Assembly (NCBI RefSeq): GCF_016679925.1
Contig: NZ_JAEQBW010000014.1
Location: 45,778 to 109,777, forward strand
Reading direction: 5' to 3'
Length of the DNA: 64,000 nucleotides
DNA from: Marivirga aurantiaca
GTDB lineage: Bacteria; Bacteroidota; Bacteroidia; Cytophagales; Cyclobacteriaceae
Part shown: positions 1 to 8,819 of the stretch, in pieces
Position numbering within the stretch: position 1 is the stretch's first letter
Layout of the letters: every line of letters begins with the position of its first letter
The notes under the pieces: model-generated
What the model saw: only the letters and a program-made list of their open reading frames with translations
Told to the model about the DNA's origin: nothing
Database searches by the model: none
Position numbers and translations under genes: made by a program

Positions 1-241
1 AAAATAAGCAAAACAGACATAAACTCTATTCCACCTTCAATATGAATTTCAATAAGTTTCATAAGTGCTATTTGTTTGGTGATGCTACAATTCTAGTACT
101 ATTCATCGATCACAGAATTAATACTCGTTATTTTACTTATAGTTAAAGATGGATCACCGAATGTAGTGGTTAAAGCGCAAAAATGTATTTCAACACTCTA
201 AACCTTCAAACTATCGACTTTAAGATAATTAGATTTTTTGA
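1..241. other. Left-edge intergenic sequence
   Basis: No convincing coding sequence, RNA or repeat is visible here. It is AT-rich and precedes the sensor kinase gene, so it probably carries that gene's promoter, but I could not fix a clear TAnnTTTG element at a sensible distance. A gene cut by the window edge cannot be excluded. Confidence 0.4.
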
Positions 242-1282
242 ATGAGTATATTTAGCCTTGCAATGTTAAAAAAGATATTATTCCATATTACCTACTGGGC
301 ATTTGCTCTTTTACTAGGCGCCTTCCTAATAGCCTACAGGAGCAACTGGCAAGAAGCCATCTTTCTCACACTAGTTTTCAGCCCTATTCCCATTGGAAGT
401 GCCTATTTAATCACCCATTTTCTTTTGCACGAATATTTAATAAAACGCAGGTATTTAAGGTTCTTTCTTTATATAGCCTATATCCTCATTGTTTCATTCT
501 TTTTATTGCTACTTTTCAACACTGCAATCTTTATATTTATTGCGGAATATCAATTCAACTTAATGCCTCCTGCCACTCAGGATTTACTTACTCTTTTTGT
601 CACACTATTTTTACTTGTGATATTATTTGTAGCTACTCAAAGTATCCGACAATGGAGTATAGTCTATCAGGAAAAAGAACTGGCATTAAGAAATGCTTCT
701 GAATCTGAATTACGATTTCTTAAAACACAATTGCACCCACATTTTCTTTTCAATACGCTCAATAATCTATATGTACTTGCTCTGGAAAAATCTGACAAAG
801 CCCCGGAATTAGTTTTGAAGCTAAGCAGTTTGTTGGACTACATTCTTGCTTCCGGAAAAAATAAGCTGGTGGATTTATCTGAGGAAATTGAAGTAATGAA
901 TGATTTTATATATTTGGAAACCCTCCGGTACGAAGACCGATTGACTTTAAACAAAAAAATAGATGTCCCGGTAGAGTTGAGCATTAAAATACCTCCACTT
1001 ATATTGGTTACTATTATGGAAAACTGTTTTAAGCATGGCGCCATGAATAATTGGGGCAAAGTAGTAATAGAATTTAATATGAGTGTAAAGGATAAAATGC
1101 TTCTAATTAAAAGCAGTAATAGATTTTTTACTAAGTCTACCTCTTTACCTACAGGAATAGGGCTAAACAATATTCAAAAACAACTGAACTATCTTTATGG
1201 CAAGAACTATATATTGCAGGTAGAGAAATCAGGAAACTTATTCAATCTCCATTTAAGCATTCCCATTCATGCAACAGATTAA
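242..1282 (+). CDS. LytS/AlgZ-type sensor histidine kinase
   Basis: Membrane histidine kinase of the His_kinase (LytS/YehU) family, predicted to autophosphorylate and pass the phosphate to the LytTR regulator encoded next. Four membrane segments (about residues 10-32, 37-60, 70-97, 113-133) form the N-terminal half. The phosphoacceptor motif QLHPHFLFNTLNN lies near residue 165, an N-box ENCFKHG near 260, and a G-box-like GIGLNNIQKQL near 300. There is no separate periplasmic sensor domain, so the stimulus is probably sensed in or near the membrane. The start is the ATG at 242; an internal ATG at 263 is an equally short-leader alternative. The gene overlaps the regulator by 14 bp, indicating translational coupling. 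The ligand is unknown. Confidence 0.9.
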   Translation: MSIFSLAMLKKILFHITYWAFALLLGAFLIAYRSNWQEAIFLTLVFSPIPIGSAYLITHFLLHEYLIKRRYLRFFLYIAYILIVSFFLLLLFNTAIFIFIAEYQFNLMPPATQDLLTLFVTLFLLVILFVATQSIRQWSIVYQEKELALRNASESELRFLKTQLHPHFLFNTLNNLYVLALEKSDKAPELVLKLSSLLDYILASGKNKLVDLSEEIEVMNDFIYLETLRYEDRLTLNKKIDVPVELSIKIPPLILVTIMENCFKHGAMNNWGKVVIEFNMSVKDKMLLIKSSNRFFTKSTSLPTGIGLNNIQKQLNYLYGKNYILQVEKSGNLFNLHLSIPIHATD

Positions 1283-1952
1283 TTGTATCATAGCAGACGA
1301 TGAGCCTTTAGCAAGACAGTTGATGGTGTCTTATGTAGAAAAAACACCTTATTTAAAGTTAGAAGGGGTTTTCAAAAATGCATGGGAAGTTCAGGAATAC
1401 TTGTCAGTGGAAAAACCAGATTTACTTTTATTGGATATTGAAATGCCCGGATTGGATGGGCTGACATTTATCAAAACACTTCCCGCCCCTCCTGAAGTAA
1501 TATTTATAACAGCACATCGGGATTATGCCGTGGAAGCTTTTGAGGTGAAAGCATTGGATTACTTACTAAAGCCTGTATCTTTTGAACGCTTCCTTAAGGC
1601 TGTTAATAACTTCCCTCCAAGGTCAATCAATATATCGGAAACCCCAGTGAAAACTGATCACTTGTTTATTTCAATAGACAGACAGATGGTAAAGGTTCCT
1701 TTTGATCAAATATTTTACATTGAGGCTATGGGCGATTATGTGAAATTTTATACTGCTCAGGACAGGCCGTTAATCTCCAAAATGAAATTGAAAGATTGTA
1801 TTGAGCAAATTCCATCTGGCTCATTTGTACAAATTCACCGATCTTTTATCATTAATAAAGCCCACATAAAAGCCTATACTCAAGAAAAAGTAAGGGTTGG
1901 AAAAGAGTGGCTAAAAATTTCCCGCTCTTATAAGGATCAGCTCGAGTTATAA
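1269..1952 (+). CDS. LytTR-family response regulator
   Basis: Cytoplasmic DNA-binding response regulator of 227 residues, partner of the kinase just upstream. An N-terminal receiver domain (about 1-115) shows the acidic pair D10/D11, phosphoacceptor D56 in LLLLDIEMPGLDG and the conserved Lys in LLKPV. A C-terminal LytTR domain (about 128-225) carries the family signatures IEAMGDYVKFY and FVQIHRSFIIN. LytTR regulators usually bind direct repeats upstream of target promoters; I did not identify a target site. The start codon lies inside the kinase gene. The pair is typical of Bacteroidota and its regulon cannot be read from the sequence. Confidence 0.93.
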   Translation: MQQINCIIADDEPLARQLMVSYVEKTPYLKLEGVFKNAWEVQEYLSVEKPDLLLLDIEMPGLDGLTFIKTLPAPPEVIFITAHRDYAVEAFEVKALDYLLKPVSFERFLKAVNNFPPRSINISETPVKTDHLFISIDRQMVKVPFDQIFYIEAMGDYVKFYTAQDRPLISKMKLKDCIEQIPSGSFVQIHRSFIINKAHIKAYTQEKVRVGKEWLKISRSYKDQLEL

Positions 1953-2020
1953 AAGTTGGCTGAATTAAATCCCGTTAACAAAAACCCTGTTAGTTCGTTC
2001 TCTCACTAGAGAAAAAAGAT

Positions 2021-2845
2021 ATGAAAAAAATAGCTATTACCGGAGCTACCTCAGGCATTGGTTTAGAAACTGCAAAAGCGCTTCTGGAAAAAGGAAACCA
2101 TCTGATATTTTTAATACGGGATATCAAGAAGGGCAAACAAATGCTGGCCAGCATGCCTAATGCTGAAAATGTGCAAATAATTTCCTGTGACCTTGCTGAA
2201 TTAAGTTCTGTTAAAAAAGCTGCGGAAGAACTTTTGAAAACCAATGATCATTTAGATGTGCTCATTAATAATGCAGGGGGCACTTTTGAAAAGCGCCTTG
2301 AGAGCAAAGATGGCCTGGAACTTCACTTTGCCATTAATCATTTAGGCCATTTTCTCCTAGTGAAGGAACTAATACCTTTATTAAAAAAAAGTCATACTAA
2401 AATCATTAACCTGAGTTCAGAAGCTCATAAAGCAGGAAAGTTGGATTTTAATGACATTCATTTAAAAAATAAATACTCAACTTTAAAGGCCTACGGAAAT
2501 GCAAAACTGTGCAATGTACTTTTCACCAAGTCATTGGCAAGAAAAGGTTTTACCAGTTATTCTTTGCATCCAGGAGTAATTGATTCGGGTTTTGGGAATA
2601 ATTTATCTGGTCTATTCAGATTAATGTGGAAACTCGGCAAACCCTTTATGAAAAGCCCTCGGCAGGGAGCCTCTACCAGTATTTACCTTGCTCTCAATGA
2701 GCTGCCAAAGGAACAGAATGGAGTCTACTTCAAGAACCGGAAACCGTTTCGGTCATCGGTGGATTCCAGAAACACAGCAATACAAGACAAGCTGTGGGAG
2801 ATAAGTGAGAAATTGGTCACAGAAAAGCTTGGCTCAAATAGTTAG
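2021..2845 (+). CDS. Short-chain dehydrogenase/reductase (retinol-dehydrogenase-like)
   Basis: Classical SDR of 274 residues with a Rossmann fold and NAD(P) as cofactor. Visible motifs are TGATSGIG (residues 7-14), NNAGG (83-87), the catalytic Ser in the INLSS stretch (132/133) and YGNAK with Tyr158 and Lys162. The overall pattern, including FAINHLGHFLL and SLHPGVI, resembles the retinol dehydrogenase/WW-domain oxidoreductase-like branch, whose bacterial substrates are mostly unknown. It starts 68 bp after the LytTR gene, so co-transcription is possible but not shown. It converges with the DUF3365 gene, with only 7 bp between the stop codons. Confidence 0.9.
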   Translation: MKKIAITGATSGIGLETAKALLEKGNHLIFLIRDIKKGKQMLASMPNAENVQIISCDLAELSSVKKAAEELLKTNDHLDVLINNAGGTFEKRLESKDGLELHFAINHLGHFLLVKELIPLLKKSHTKIINLSSEAHKAGKLDFNDIHLKNKYSTLKAYGNAKLCNVLFTKSLARKGFTSYSLHPGVIDSGFGNNLSGLFRLMWKLGKPFMKSPRQGASTSIYLALNELPKEQNGVYFKNRKPFRSSVDSRNTAIQDKLWEISEKLVTEKLGSNS

Positions 2846-2852
2846 GAGTAAT

Positions 2853-3506
2853 CTATAAATTTTTAACAATATCCTTTTTAAGGAACTTTAGACTCCACAT
2901 TCCTCTAAAATCACCCAACTCATAGCCTGTCGCCTGATCATTTGGATATCGTTCTTTTAGAAGGGCCTGAACCTCCTCTGAAATATCATCCTTAGTACCA
3001 TGGCAATTAAGACAAAGTTCTGAAGCTATAAAAATGGGCTTATTATATAAAATTGTATCCCCGGGCTGTATAAATTGCACATTCGGATTTAGGTCAATCC
3101 CCTCCTGATGGGAATATTCATAAGCCTCCAGCAATTCCTTTTCCATTTCGGAGGGAGCATTTTGCGGGCTTCGATTTTGAGTGCTCACTCTTTTTAAATA
3201 AATGCTGTAGCTTTTTGCCAAACTATCGGTAATGGAATATGCCTCCATATTACAATATGCTGCTGCTTCAACAAATCCTCCCTTAGCATACTGCTCAGAA
3301 ATTCTCTTCATAAAAAGCTGTTGGGCTTGCATGGAAATTGAATCTCCCAGTTTTTTTACTTTATTCAATATGTCTGCCTCTGAAATCTTTCTGACACTCC
3401 GCTCAGACTGGGTTTCTTCAATAGCTTTTGGCCTTCGCTTCTCCGTGGAAAAACCACACCCAATCATTAAGAGTGTTAGAAGTAGGACAAAAAGTTTTCT
3501 AAACAT
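2853..3506 (-). CDS. DUF3365 (Tll0287-like) lipoprotein with c-type haem motif
   Basis: Predicted exported lipoprotein of 217 residues: a hydrophobic signal ending in LLMIGC with lipidated Cys17. A single CxxCH motif (C165, C168, H169) in ELCLNCHG is the usual covalent haem c attachment site, and the layout fits the DUF3365/Tll0287-like family, proposed to sense redox state or gases. An extra Cys85 in AAAYCNMEA matches the conserved AxxxC region of this family. It lies 9 bp downstream of the HAMP-GAF-PAS sensor gene and is probably co-transcribed, which suggests it feeds a redox or gas signal to that sensor. That role is inference. Confidence 0.8.
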   Translation of the reverse strand: MFRKLFVLLLTLLMIGCGFSTEKRRPKAIEETQSERSVRKISEADILNKVKKLGDSISMQAQQLFMKRISEQYAKGGFVEAAAYCNMEAYSITDSLAKSYSIYLKRVSTQNRSPQNAPSEMEKELLEAYEYSHQEGIDLNPNVQFIQPGDTILYNKPIFIASELCLNCHGTKDDISEEVQALLKERYPNDQATGYELGDFRGMWSLKFLKKDIVKNL

Positions 3507-3515
3507 ACCACATAC

Positions 3516-5435
3516 TTAAGTTAGTTGCTCACTTTCTACTACCGCACCGATTAACATATAACTGCTCGAACCTGAATCCTGGTTGTTCAATACTCCTGAT
3601 GAGAAAAGAACATTCACAGGTTCATTGGATTTGTTTTTTAATGTAATGGCTCCTGACCAGGTTCTCCCATCTGAAAGAGCCTTTTTCATTGACTGAAACC
3701 CTTCTTTAGAGGCAACGATTTTTTCAAAGGATGTGCCGTTTAAATCATTAAAATTATATTTGAGTTTTTCAGAGGTAATATTATTGAGGCTGGTGACCTG
3801 GAATTTATCGTCTAGCTCTATCATCATATTGGTATAATTGATGATCTTTTCTTTATCATCCCTGTCACGCTGAGACCTTTCCATCTCTTCCTGCGTTGCC
3901 TGAAGTTCTTCCATATTCTGCCTCATCTCTTCTTCCTGAGATCGCATTTGTTCAGTCATTTCGCGGGATTCATTAAGGAGTTTGGACGTTCTTTCGTTAA
4001 TTTTTACCGAAGAAATAGTAGAAGCAATGTTTTCAGCAATTTTCTCTACAAATTCTCTTTCGTGTTCTTCATATTCATTGAAAGAGGCAAGCTCTATTAC
4101 TCCATAAGTTTCTTCATTTACTTTCAAAGGTACTATCAATAAACTATTCGGATTGGCTTCTCCAAGTCCTGAAGTAATCATTACATAATCCTGAGGAACC
4201 TCCGTCATGTAAATAGTTTCTGATTCCAGCCAGGCTTGCCCTGTTAAGCCTTCCCCTTCATAGATTTTTTGCTCCAGGTATTTCTTTTTATCCCAGGCGT
4301 AACAAGCTGTCAGCTCAAGGAAAGCGTCTTCCTCATTTTCCCTGTTAATAATAAACAAACCTCCCTGATTGGATTTTGTGTACTTGACAAGGCTAGAGAT
4401 TATTTCGTCAGAAAGCCTGGAAATATTATCGTTGTTTCTTCTAAGGATATCTCCAAACATGGCCAGCCCTTCTGTTGTCCAGTTCCGCTTTTTGTCCTCT
4501 TCGGCTACACGCTTGAGGTTTCCTCTCATATTGATCAAAGCATTTCCCAATACATCATTTTCACTAAGCGGTTCATAATCTGAATCATATTTGCCATTTC
4601 CTATATTTTCAGCGAAATAAGAGGTGTCTTTTAGGCCGTATACCAGTTTGTCCACCGCTTCCGCCATTTCTCCAATTTCATCATTGCCAAAACGTTTGGT
4701 ACTACTATCAGGTAAAATCCCCTTCCCTAGTTTTACTACCAAATCTTTAATATAATTTACTGGTTTGGTAATAGATGAGGCAAGCCAGAAAGCACCAATT
4801 AATCCTAGAACAACAAATATAATAGCCAGAATAATGGAAGTGTTTCTTAAAGTATTTGAAGTTTCTAAGACCTCCGCTTCATATAAATCAGATTCCTCCT
4901 GTTTCTGGTCAAGCACCACATTCAATTTCGACATAATGCTATCCGTACGGGGCAAAATCTCTCTTTCGATAGACTCTGATGCCATGAACTTTACAATGGC
5001 ATCTTCATAGTCTTCAAAAGTAATAAGGCTTTCCATTATCTCCTTTTGGAAACCCAGCAATGTCTCAAACTCCATAAAAACACTATCCATTACATGAACC
5101 TGCTCCTCTTCTTCCCACTTCTCCATAAGTCCCACTATTTTCTCTTCCATAGCCGGATACTCTTCTTCATGAAGGATTTTAAGACTCTCCTTATCCGCCT
5201 CATTGCTTTGAAGATAAACCCAGTTGGTAACGAGCATCTTGGAACGAATAACCAACAAATTAAAATCTTTGATTGCAGTAACCGAGGGTTTTATAACATT
5301 GGAGTTTTTCTCAGTAAGATTGCTGTTTTTGCTAACCGTGAAAATTGTGATGCCGGCATATATTACAAAAATCAAAATAAGGGTGATGAAACCCCCCAAT
5401 ATTTTATTACCGATGGTAAATCTAAAGTTCTTCAT
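3516..5435 (-). CDS. Membrane sensor protein: periplasmic helical domain, HAMP, GAF, coiled coil, PAS
   Basis: Inner-membrane signalling protein of 639 residues. Membrane segments at about 10-32 and 197-221 flank a helical periplasmic domain of about 165 residues (4HB-like). A HAMP linker follows (about 220-275), then a GAF domain (about 325-470), a Glu/Gln-rich coiled coil (about 480-530, REMTEQMRSQEEEMRQNMEE) and a C-terminal PAS domain (about 535-635). There is no kinase, GGDEF, EAL or methyl-accepting signalling tip, so its output must be by protein contact. Such proteins are common in Cytophagales and have no settled function. It sits between a YfiR-like gene (96 bp upstream) and the haem lipoprotein gene (9 bp downstream), which points to a three-part envelope sensing module. 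Confidence 0.82.
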   Translation of the reverse strand: MKNFRFTIGNKILGGFITLILIFVIYAGITIFTVSKNSNLTEKNSNVIKPSVTAIKDFNLLVIRSKMLVTNWVYLQSNEADKESLKILHEEEYPAMEEKIVGLMEKWEEEEQVHVMDSVFMEFETLLGFQKEIMESLITFEDYEDAIVKFMASESIEREILPRTDSIMSKLNVVLDQKQEESDLYEAEVLETSNTLRNTSIILAIIFVVLGLIGAFWLASSITKPVNYIKDLVVKLGKGILPDSSTKRFGNDEIGEMAEAVDKLVYGLKDTSYFAENIGNGKYDSDYEPLSENDVLGNALINMRGNLKRVAEEDKKRNWTTEGLAMFGDILRRNNDNISRLSDEIISSLVKYTKSNQGGLFIINRENEEDAFLELTACYAWDKKKYLEQKIYEGEGLTGQAWLESETIYMTEVPQDYVMITSGLGEANPNSLLIVPLKVNEETYGVIELASFNEYEEHEREFVEKIAENIASTISSVKINERTSKLLNESREMTEQMRSQEEEMRQNMEELQATQEEMERSQRDRDDKEKIINYTNMMIELDDKFQVTSLNNITSEKLKYNFNDLNGTSFEKIVASKEGFQSMKKALSDGRTWSGAITLKNKSNEPVNVLFSSGVLNNQDSGSSSYMLIGAVVESEQLT

Positions 5436-5531
5436 TTTATGATAATTGCTAAAAATGTATTGTTAAACTTAATAAAATAATTTGATAATTGGGCACCTTC
5501 TGTGGAGCATACCAATTTATAAGTGTACTGT

Positions 5532-6053
5532 TTATTTAACTTCTTCACCAAAACGAATTAACTCTTGTGCTACTTTTAATCCGGATCGTTCCAGATTTGT
5601 GGTGTTTACCTCAAACTTTAATTTGCCTTCAACATCTTTAAAGTTAATCATAGCCCCGCGACTGGCTAACCCGGCTGATTCTGTAATCAGTAAAGTTGGC
5701 TTATTAACCAGCTTACTTTTTACGTTGTTAAAATTACCGGATTCACTGTCAGGTATAAACAGCATGTTAATTTTCTGGTTAAGTCCATTCTCATTAATTG
5801 TAATTATTTTAATAGCATTATTTCCTGCTTTTTTAATTTCTGCCATTTCCTTAAGCAGTGGGGTTATTTCAGAGTCCCCCAATACAGCAATAATAAAGTC
5901 ACCCCCCTGATAGTTTTCAGGCCATTGTATATATTTAGTGAAGCTATAGAAAAAAACTTTATGAAATCGATAATCCTTTCCTTGTGAAACCCCGGAATAA
6001 GTTATACACAGGAAGAAAAAAATGAATATGGCAGAAATTTTAATGTTTCTCAT
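5532..6053 (-). CDS. YfiR-family periplasmic protein
   Basis: Exported protein of 173 residues with an N-terminal signal peptide (hydrophobic to about residue 20, probable cleavage near SGVSQ). Family features include FTKYIQWP near residue 38, the VLGDS strand, the KPTLLITESAGLASRGAMINF region and a C-terminal LKFEVNTTNLERSGLKVAQELI. These match YfiR (DUF4154). In Pseudomonas, YfiR is a redox-sensitive periplasmic repressor of the HAMP-containing diguanylate cyclase YfiN. Unlike that protein, this one has no Cys in its mature part. The next gene encodes a HAMP sensor without GGDEF, so the partner relation may be kept while the output differs. Confidence 0.82.
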   Translation of the reverse strand: MRNIKISAIFIFFFLCITYSGVSQGKDYRFHKVFFYSFTKYIQWPENYQGGDFIIAVLGDSEITPLLKEMAEIKKAGNNAIKIITINENGLNQKINMLFIPDSESGNFNNVKSKLVNKPTLLITESAGLASRGAMINFKDVEGKLKFEVNTTNLERSGLKVAQELIRFGEEVK

Positions 6054-6153
6054 TATGGTACTCTCAGTTTAGAGGCAAAAAGTAGCCATTTTTATCTAAA
6101 AAAAGAAGCATTAATCTACCAACACATACTTATTGCCAACTAAAAGATATTTT

Positions 6154-6169
6154 CTTGTCATATAGCAAA
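6154..6169. promoter_or_regulatory. Possible operator CTTGTCATATAGCAAA
   Basis: An imperfect inverted repeat (CTTGyCATATrgCAAr) in the divergent yfiR-like/prfA gap. The 13 bases TTTCTTGTCATAT and the following xGCAA recur at 58931-58948, again between genes. This suggests a shared regulator site, but two copies in 64 kb could be chance. Confidence 0.25.
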
Positions 6170-6336
6170 CATAACACTGCTTTTGTGGGCTCTTGATACA
6201 CTATTTTAATTGCGACAAAATATTATAAATAGTATCATAAGGCCTGTTATTTCCACTCTGCTATATTTATGAATAATTAATACACAATTTGGCCATTCCG
6301 ATAAAAGCCTATCCTCCCAATGACCTAATTATTTAT

Positions 6337-6344
6337 TAGCTTTG
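6337..6344 (+). promoter_or_regulatory. -7 promoter element TAGCTTTG of prfA
   Basis: Exact match to the Bacteroidota -7 consensus TAnnTTTG, 21 bp before the prfA start codon, which would give a short leader. No clear TTTG -33 box is present at the expected spacing, so confidence is moderate. Confidence 0.4.
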
Positions 6345-6365
6345 CATATTGATTAGAAAACAAAT

Positions 6366-7433
6366 ATGCTTGACAGACTAAAACATATTAAAGATAGATT
6401 TGAGGAAGTGGGTCAATTGATGGTACAACCAGACGCCATGGCTGACATGAAAAAATTTACTCAGCTGAGCAAGGAATATTCTGACCTGGAAAAGGTGGTG
6501 AAAGAATATGAACGGTATTTAAAAATTCTGGATGGATTAAAGCAAGCCAAAGTCATATTAGAAACAGAGAAAGATCCTGGCTTCAGGGAAATGGCGAAAC
6601 TTGAGCTGGAAGAACTAAACCCACGAAAAGAAGAGCTGGAAGAAATTCTTAAAAGAATGTTGGTTCCGAAAGACCCTAAAGATGAGAAAAATGCGGTTTT
6701 GGAGATTAGAGCAGGAACAGGTGGGGATGAAGCGGCCATTTTTGCCGGGAATTTGTTCAGAATGTATCAAAGGTTCTCTGAGAAAAACGGACTTAAAATC
6801 AACGTACTCGATTTAACAGAAGGCACATCAGGCGGTTACAAAGAAATTATTGGTACGGTGACAGGAAAGGATCCGTACGGCACCTTAAAATATGAGTCAG
6901 GGGTGCACAGGGTACAAAGGGTTCCTGCCACTGAAACACAAGGACGGGTGCACACTTCTGCTGCCACTGTAGCCGTTTTGCCGGAAGTGGATGAGGTGGA
7001 AGTGGAAATTGATATGAATGAAATCCGTAAAGACACCTATTGTTCTTCCGGACCAGGCGGTCAGTCGGTAAACACCACTTATTCTGCGGTACGTTTAACT
7101 CACTTGCCAACAGGTATGGTGGTAACTTGTCAGGATGAAAAATCGCAACTGAAGAACTTTGATAAAGCACTAAAAGTACTCCGCTCACGTTTGTATGAAA
7201 TAGAATTAGCCAAACAAATGGATGAAATTGGTGCACAGAGAAAAACAATGGTGCGCAGTGGAGACCGATCAGAAAAAATAAGGACCTATAACTATCCGCA
7301 AGGCAGGGTGACCGATCACAGAATTGGCTATACAGTTCACAATTTACCTGCCATCATGAGTGGTGAAATTGAAGACATTATTGAGCATTTACAAATTGCA
7401 GAAAACGCGAACAAACTTAATGAAGCCACTTAA
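6366..7433 (+). CDS. prfA: Peptide chain release factor 1
   Basis: Class I release factor (355 residues, the usual RF1 length) that recognises UAA and UAG stop codons in the ribosomal A site and triggers peptidyl-tRNA hydrolysis. The tripeptide anticodon is PAT (residues 187-189), which identifies RF1 rather than RF2 (SPF). The catalytic GGQ motif is at 231-233 in [12 protein letters not shown]; its Gln is normally methylated by PrmC. The final 14 bp overlap the start of the downstream lipoprotein gene. The start ATG at 6366 has an A-rich leader and no clear Shine-Dalgarno site, as is common in this phylum. Confidence 0.98.
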   Translation: MLDRLKHIKDRFEEVGQLMVQPDAMADMKKFTQLSKEYSDLEKVVKEYERYLKILDGLKQAKVILETEKDPGFREMAKLELEELNPRKEELEEILKRMLVPKDPKDEKNAVLEIRAGTGGDEAAIFAGNLFRMYQRFSEKNGLKINVLDLTEGTSGGYKEIIGTVTGKDPYGTLKYESGVHRVQRVPATETQGRVHTSAATVAVLPEVDEVEVEIDMNEIRKDTYCSSGPGGQSVNTTYSAVRLTHLPTGMVVTCQDEKSQLKNFDKALKVLRSRLYEIELAKQMDEIGAQRKTMVRSGDRSEKIRTYNYPQGRVTDHRIGYTVHNLPAIMSGEIEDIIEHLQIAENANKLNEAT

Positions 7434-8817
7434 AATCGGGATTGATTTTATCCTAATCTTATGGATTGTTTGGGTTAGCCTTTCTGCCTGCTCTTACGAG
7501 CCGGAAATTAATGAACAAGCCATTGAGTTGTCCTTTTCCACTGATACCGTACAATTTGATACTCTTTTTGCAGAAAGAAAGAGTATTACAAAGAGATTGT
7601 TAGTAAAGAACACTTCGGGCAAGGCTGTTTCATTAGACCAAATACGTTTAAAGGAACAATCCGATGACTTCAACCTGATATTAAATGGAATAGCAGGTAG
7701 GCAATTTAATAATCAGTTACTTTTGGGAAATGACAGCTTATTAATCCTAATTGAAGCTAAAATTGACCAGACAGACGAAAACAATCCTTTTGTGATAAGA
7801 AATAACCTTGATTTCGTGAATCAGGGGAATGAGCAATCTGTAATTTTAGAAGCCTGGGGACAAAATGCCAATTACTTAAAGGATTCGGTACTCGTATGTA
7901 ATGCACGATGGACAGCTGATAAGCCCTATGTATTATCAAACAACATTCTAATTGACTCAGCATGCAGCCTAATTATAGATCCTGGCACCAGAATCTATAG
8001 TGCCAATGACTCCTTTATACTTGTGGCCGGCACCTTACAGGCTGAAGGAAATATTGATAACCCCATCCTTTTTATGAATGACAGGCTTGATGAGCCTTTT
8101 GCAAGTGCTCCCGGCCAATGGGGTGGAATCGTGTTTTTAGAGGGGAGCAACAATAATTCTTTTAAGTATGTAACCATCAAAAACGCTATAGTAGGCTTAA
8201 ACCTTAACGTATTTGACCAGGATGGCAAACCTGATGTCAGAATGGAAAATTCATTTGTGGGCAATATGGCTTTTAGTGCCGTACTATCTTTAAATAGTGA
8301 TTTTGAAGCTATAAATTCTGTTTTTTATAATACAGCATCAGGTACAGTCTCACATTTGGGTGGTGGTTCTGCTCTTTACCGGCATTGCACCATTGCTAAT
8401 TACTTTAATATCTCACGAGATCAACCAGCGGCATTCTTCTCTGACTTTGCCATTGATAATAATGAAAATGAAATTATTCATCCGATAGTGGTGGATCTCC
8501 AGAATACAATTGTTTATGGAAGAAATGAGGAGGAAATTCTTTTTTATGAAGAAGTGGAAAACAACCTTACTCTTTCCTTTACCAACAGCTTGTTCCGTAG
8601 CAGCCAAAATCTGCTGAGTCAGAATAATTCCATCAGGAATGAAAATCCTTTGTTCGAAGAGCCCAACAATGATGATTTCAGGCTCACAGAAGATTCCCCA
8701 GCAATTGGGAAGGCTCTAACTTCAGGTGTGATTATTGATGTCATTAATACTCCCCGTGATCAAAATCCCGACATAGGAGCTTATGAATTTACAGTTGAAA
8801 ATGAAGACGGCAATTAA
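7420..8817 (+). CDS. Lipoprotein with right-handed beta-helix-like region
   Basis: Predicted outer-membrane or surface lipoprotein of 465 residues. I start it at the ATG at 7420 (MKPLKIG) because it begins a clean lipoprotein signal ending VSLSAC with lipidated Cys24; the longer reading frame would add 20 unlikely residues inside prfA. An N-terminal beta-sandwich-like part (about 30-150) precedes a region of short repeating beta-strand rungs (about 165-450; e.g. [20 protein letters not shown]) that resembles pectin-lyase-fold proteins and ends in DIGAYEF. No catalytic residues are recognisable and the ligand is unknown. It overlaps prfA by 14 bp, so it is probably translated from the same message, and it stops 2 bp before the convergent giant gene. 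Confidence 0.8.
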   Translation: MKPLKIGIDFILILWIVWVSLSACSYEPEINEQAIELSFSTDTVQFDTLFAERKSITKRLLVKNTSGKAVSLDQIRLKEQSDDFNLILNGIAGRQFNNQLLLGNDSLLILIEAKIDQTDENNPFVIRNNLDFVNQGNEQSVILEAWGQNANYLKDSVLVCNARWTADKPYVLSNNILIDSACSLIIDPGTRIYSANDSFILVAGTLQAEGNIDNPILFMNDRLDEPFASAPGQWGGIVFLEGSNNNSFKYVTIKNAIVGLNLNVFDQDGKPDVRMENSFVGNMAFSAVLSLNSDFEAINSVFYNTASGTVSHLGGGSALYRHCTIANYFNISRDQPAAFFSDFAIDNNENEIIHPIVVDLQNTIVYGRNEEEILFYEEVENNLTLSFTNSLFRSSQNLLSQNNSIRNENPLFEEPNNDDFRLTEDSPAIGKALTSGVIIDVINTPRDQNPDIGAYEFTVENEDGN

Positions 8818-8819
8818 AC

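Larger units (their letters stand above)
6054..6365. other. Divergent intergenic region (yfiR-like / prfA)
   Basis: A 312-bp AT-rich gap between divergently transcribed genes. It contains a TAnnTTTG promoter element close to prfA and a near-palindromic 16-mer at 6154-6169 that recurs at 58934-58949. No small ORF or structured RNA is evident. Confidence 0.6.
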
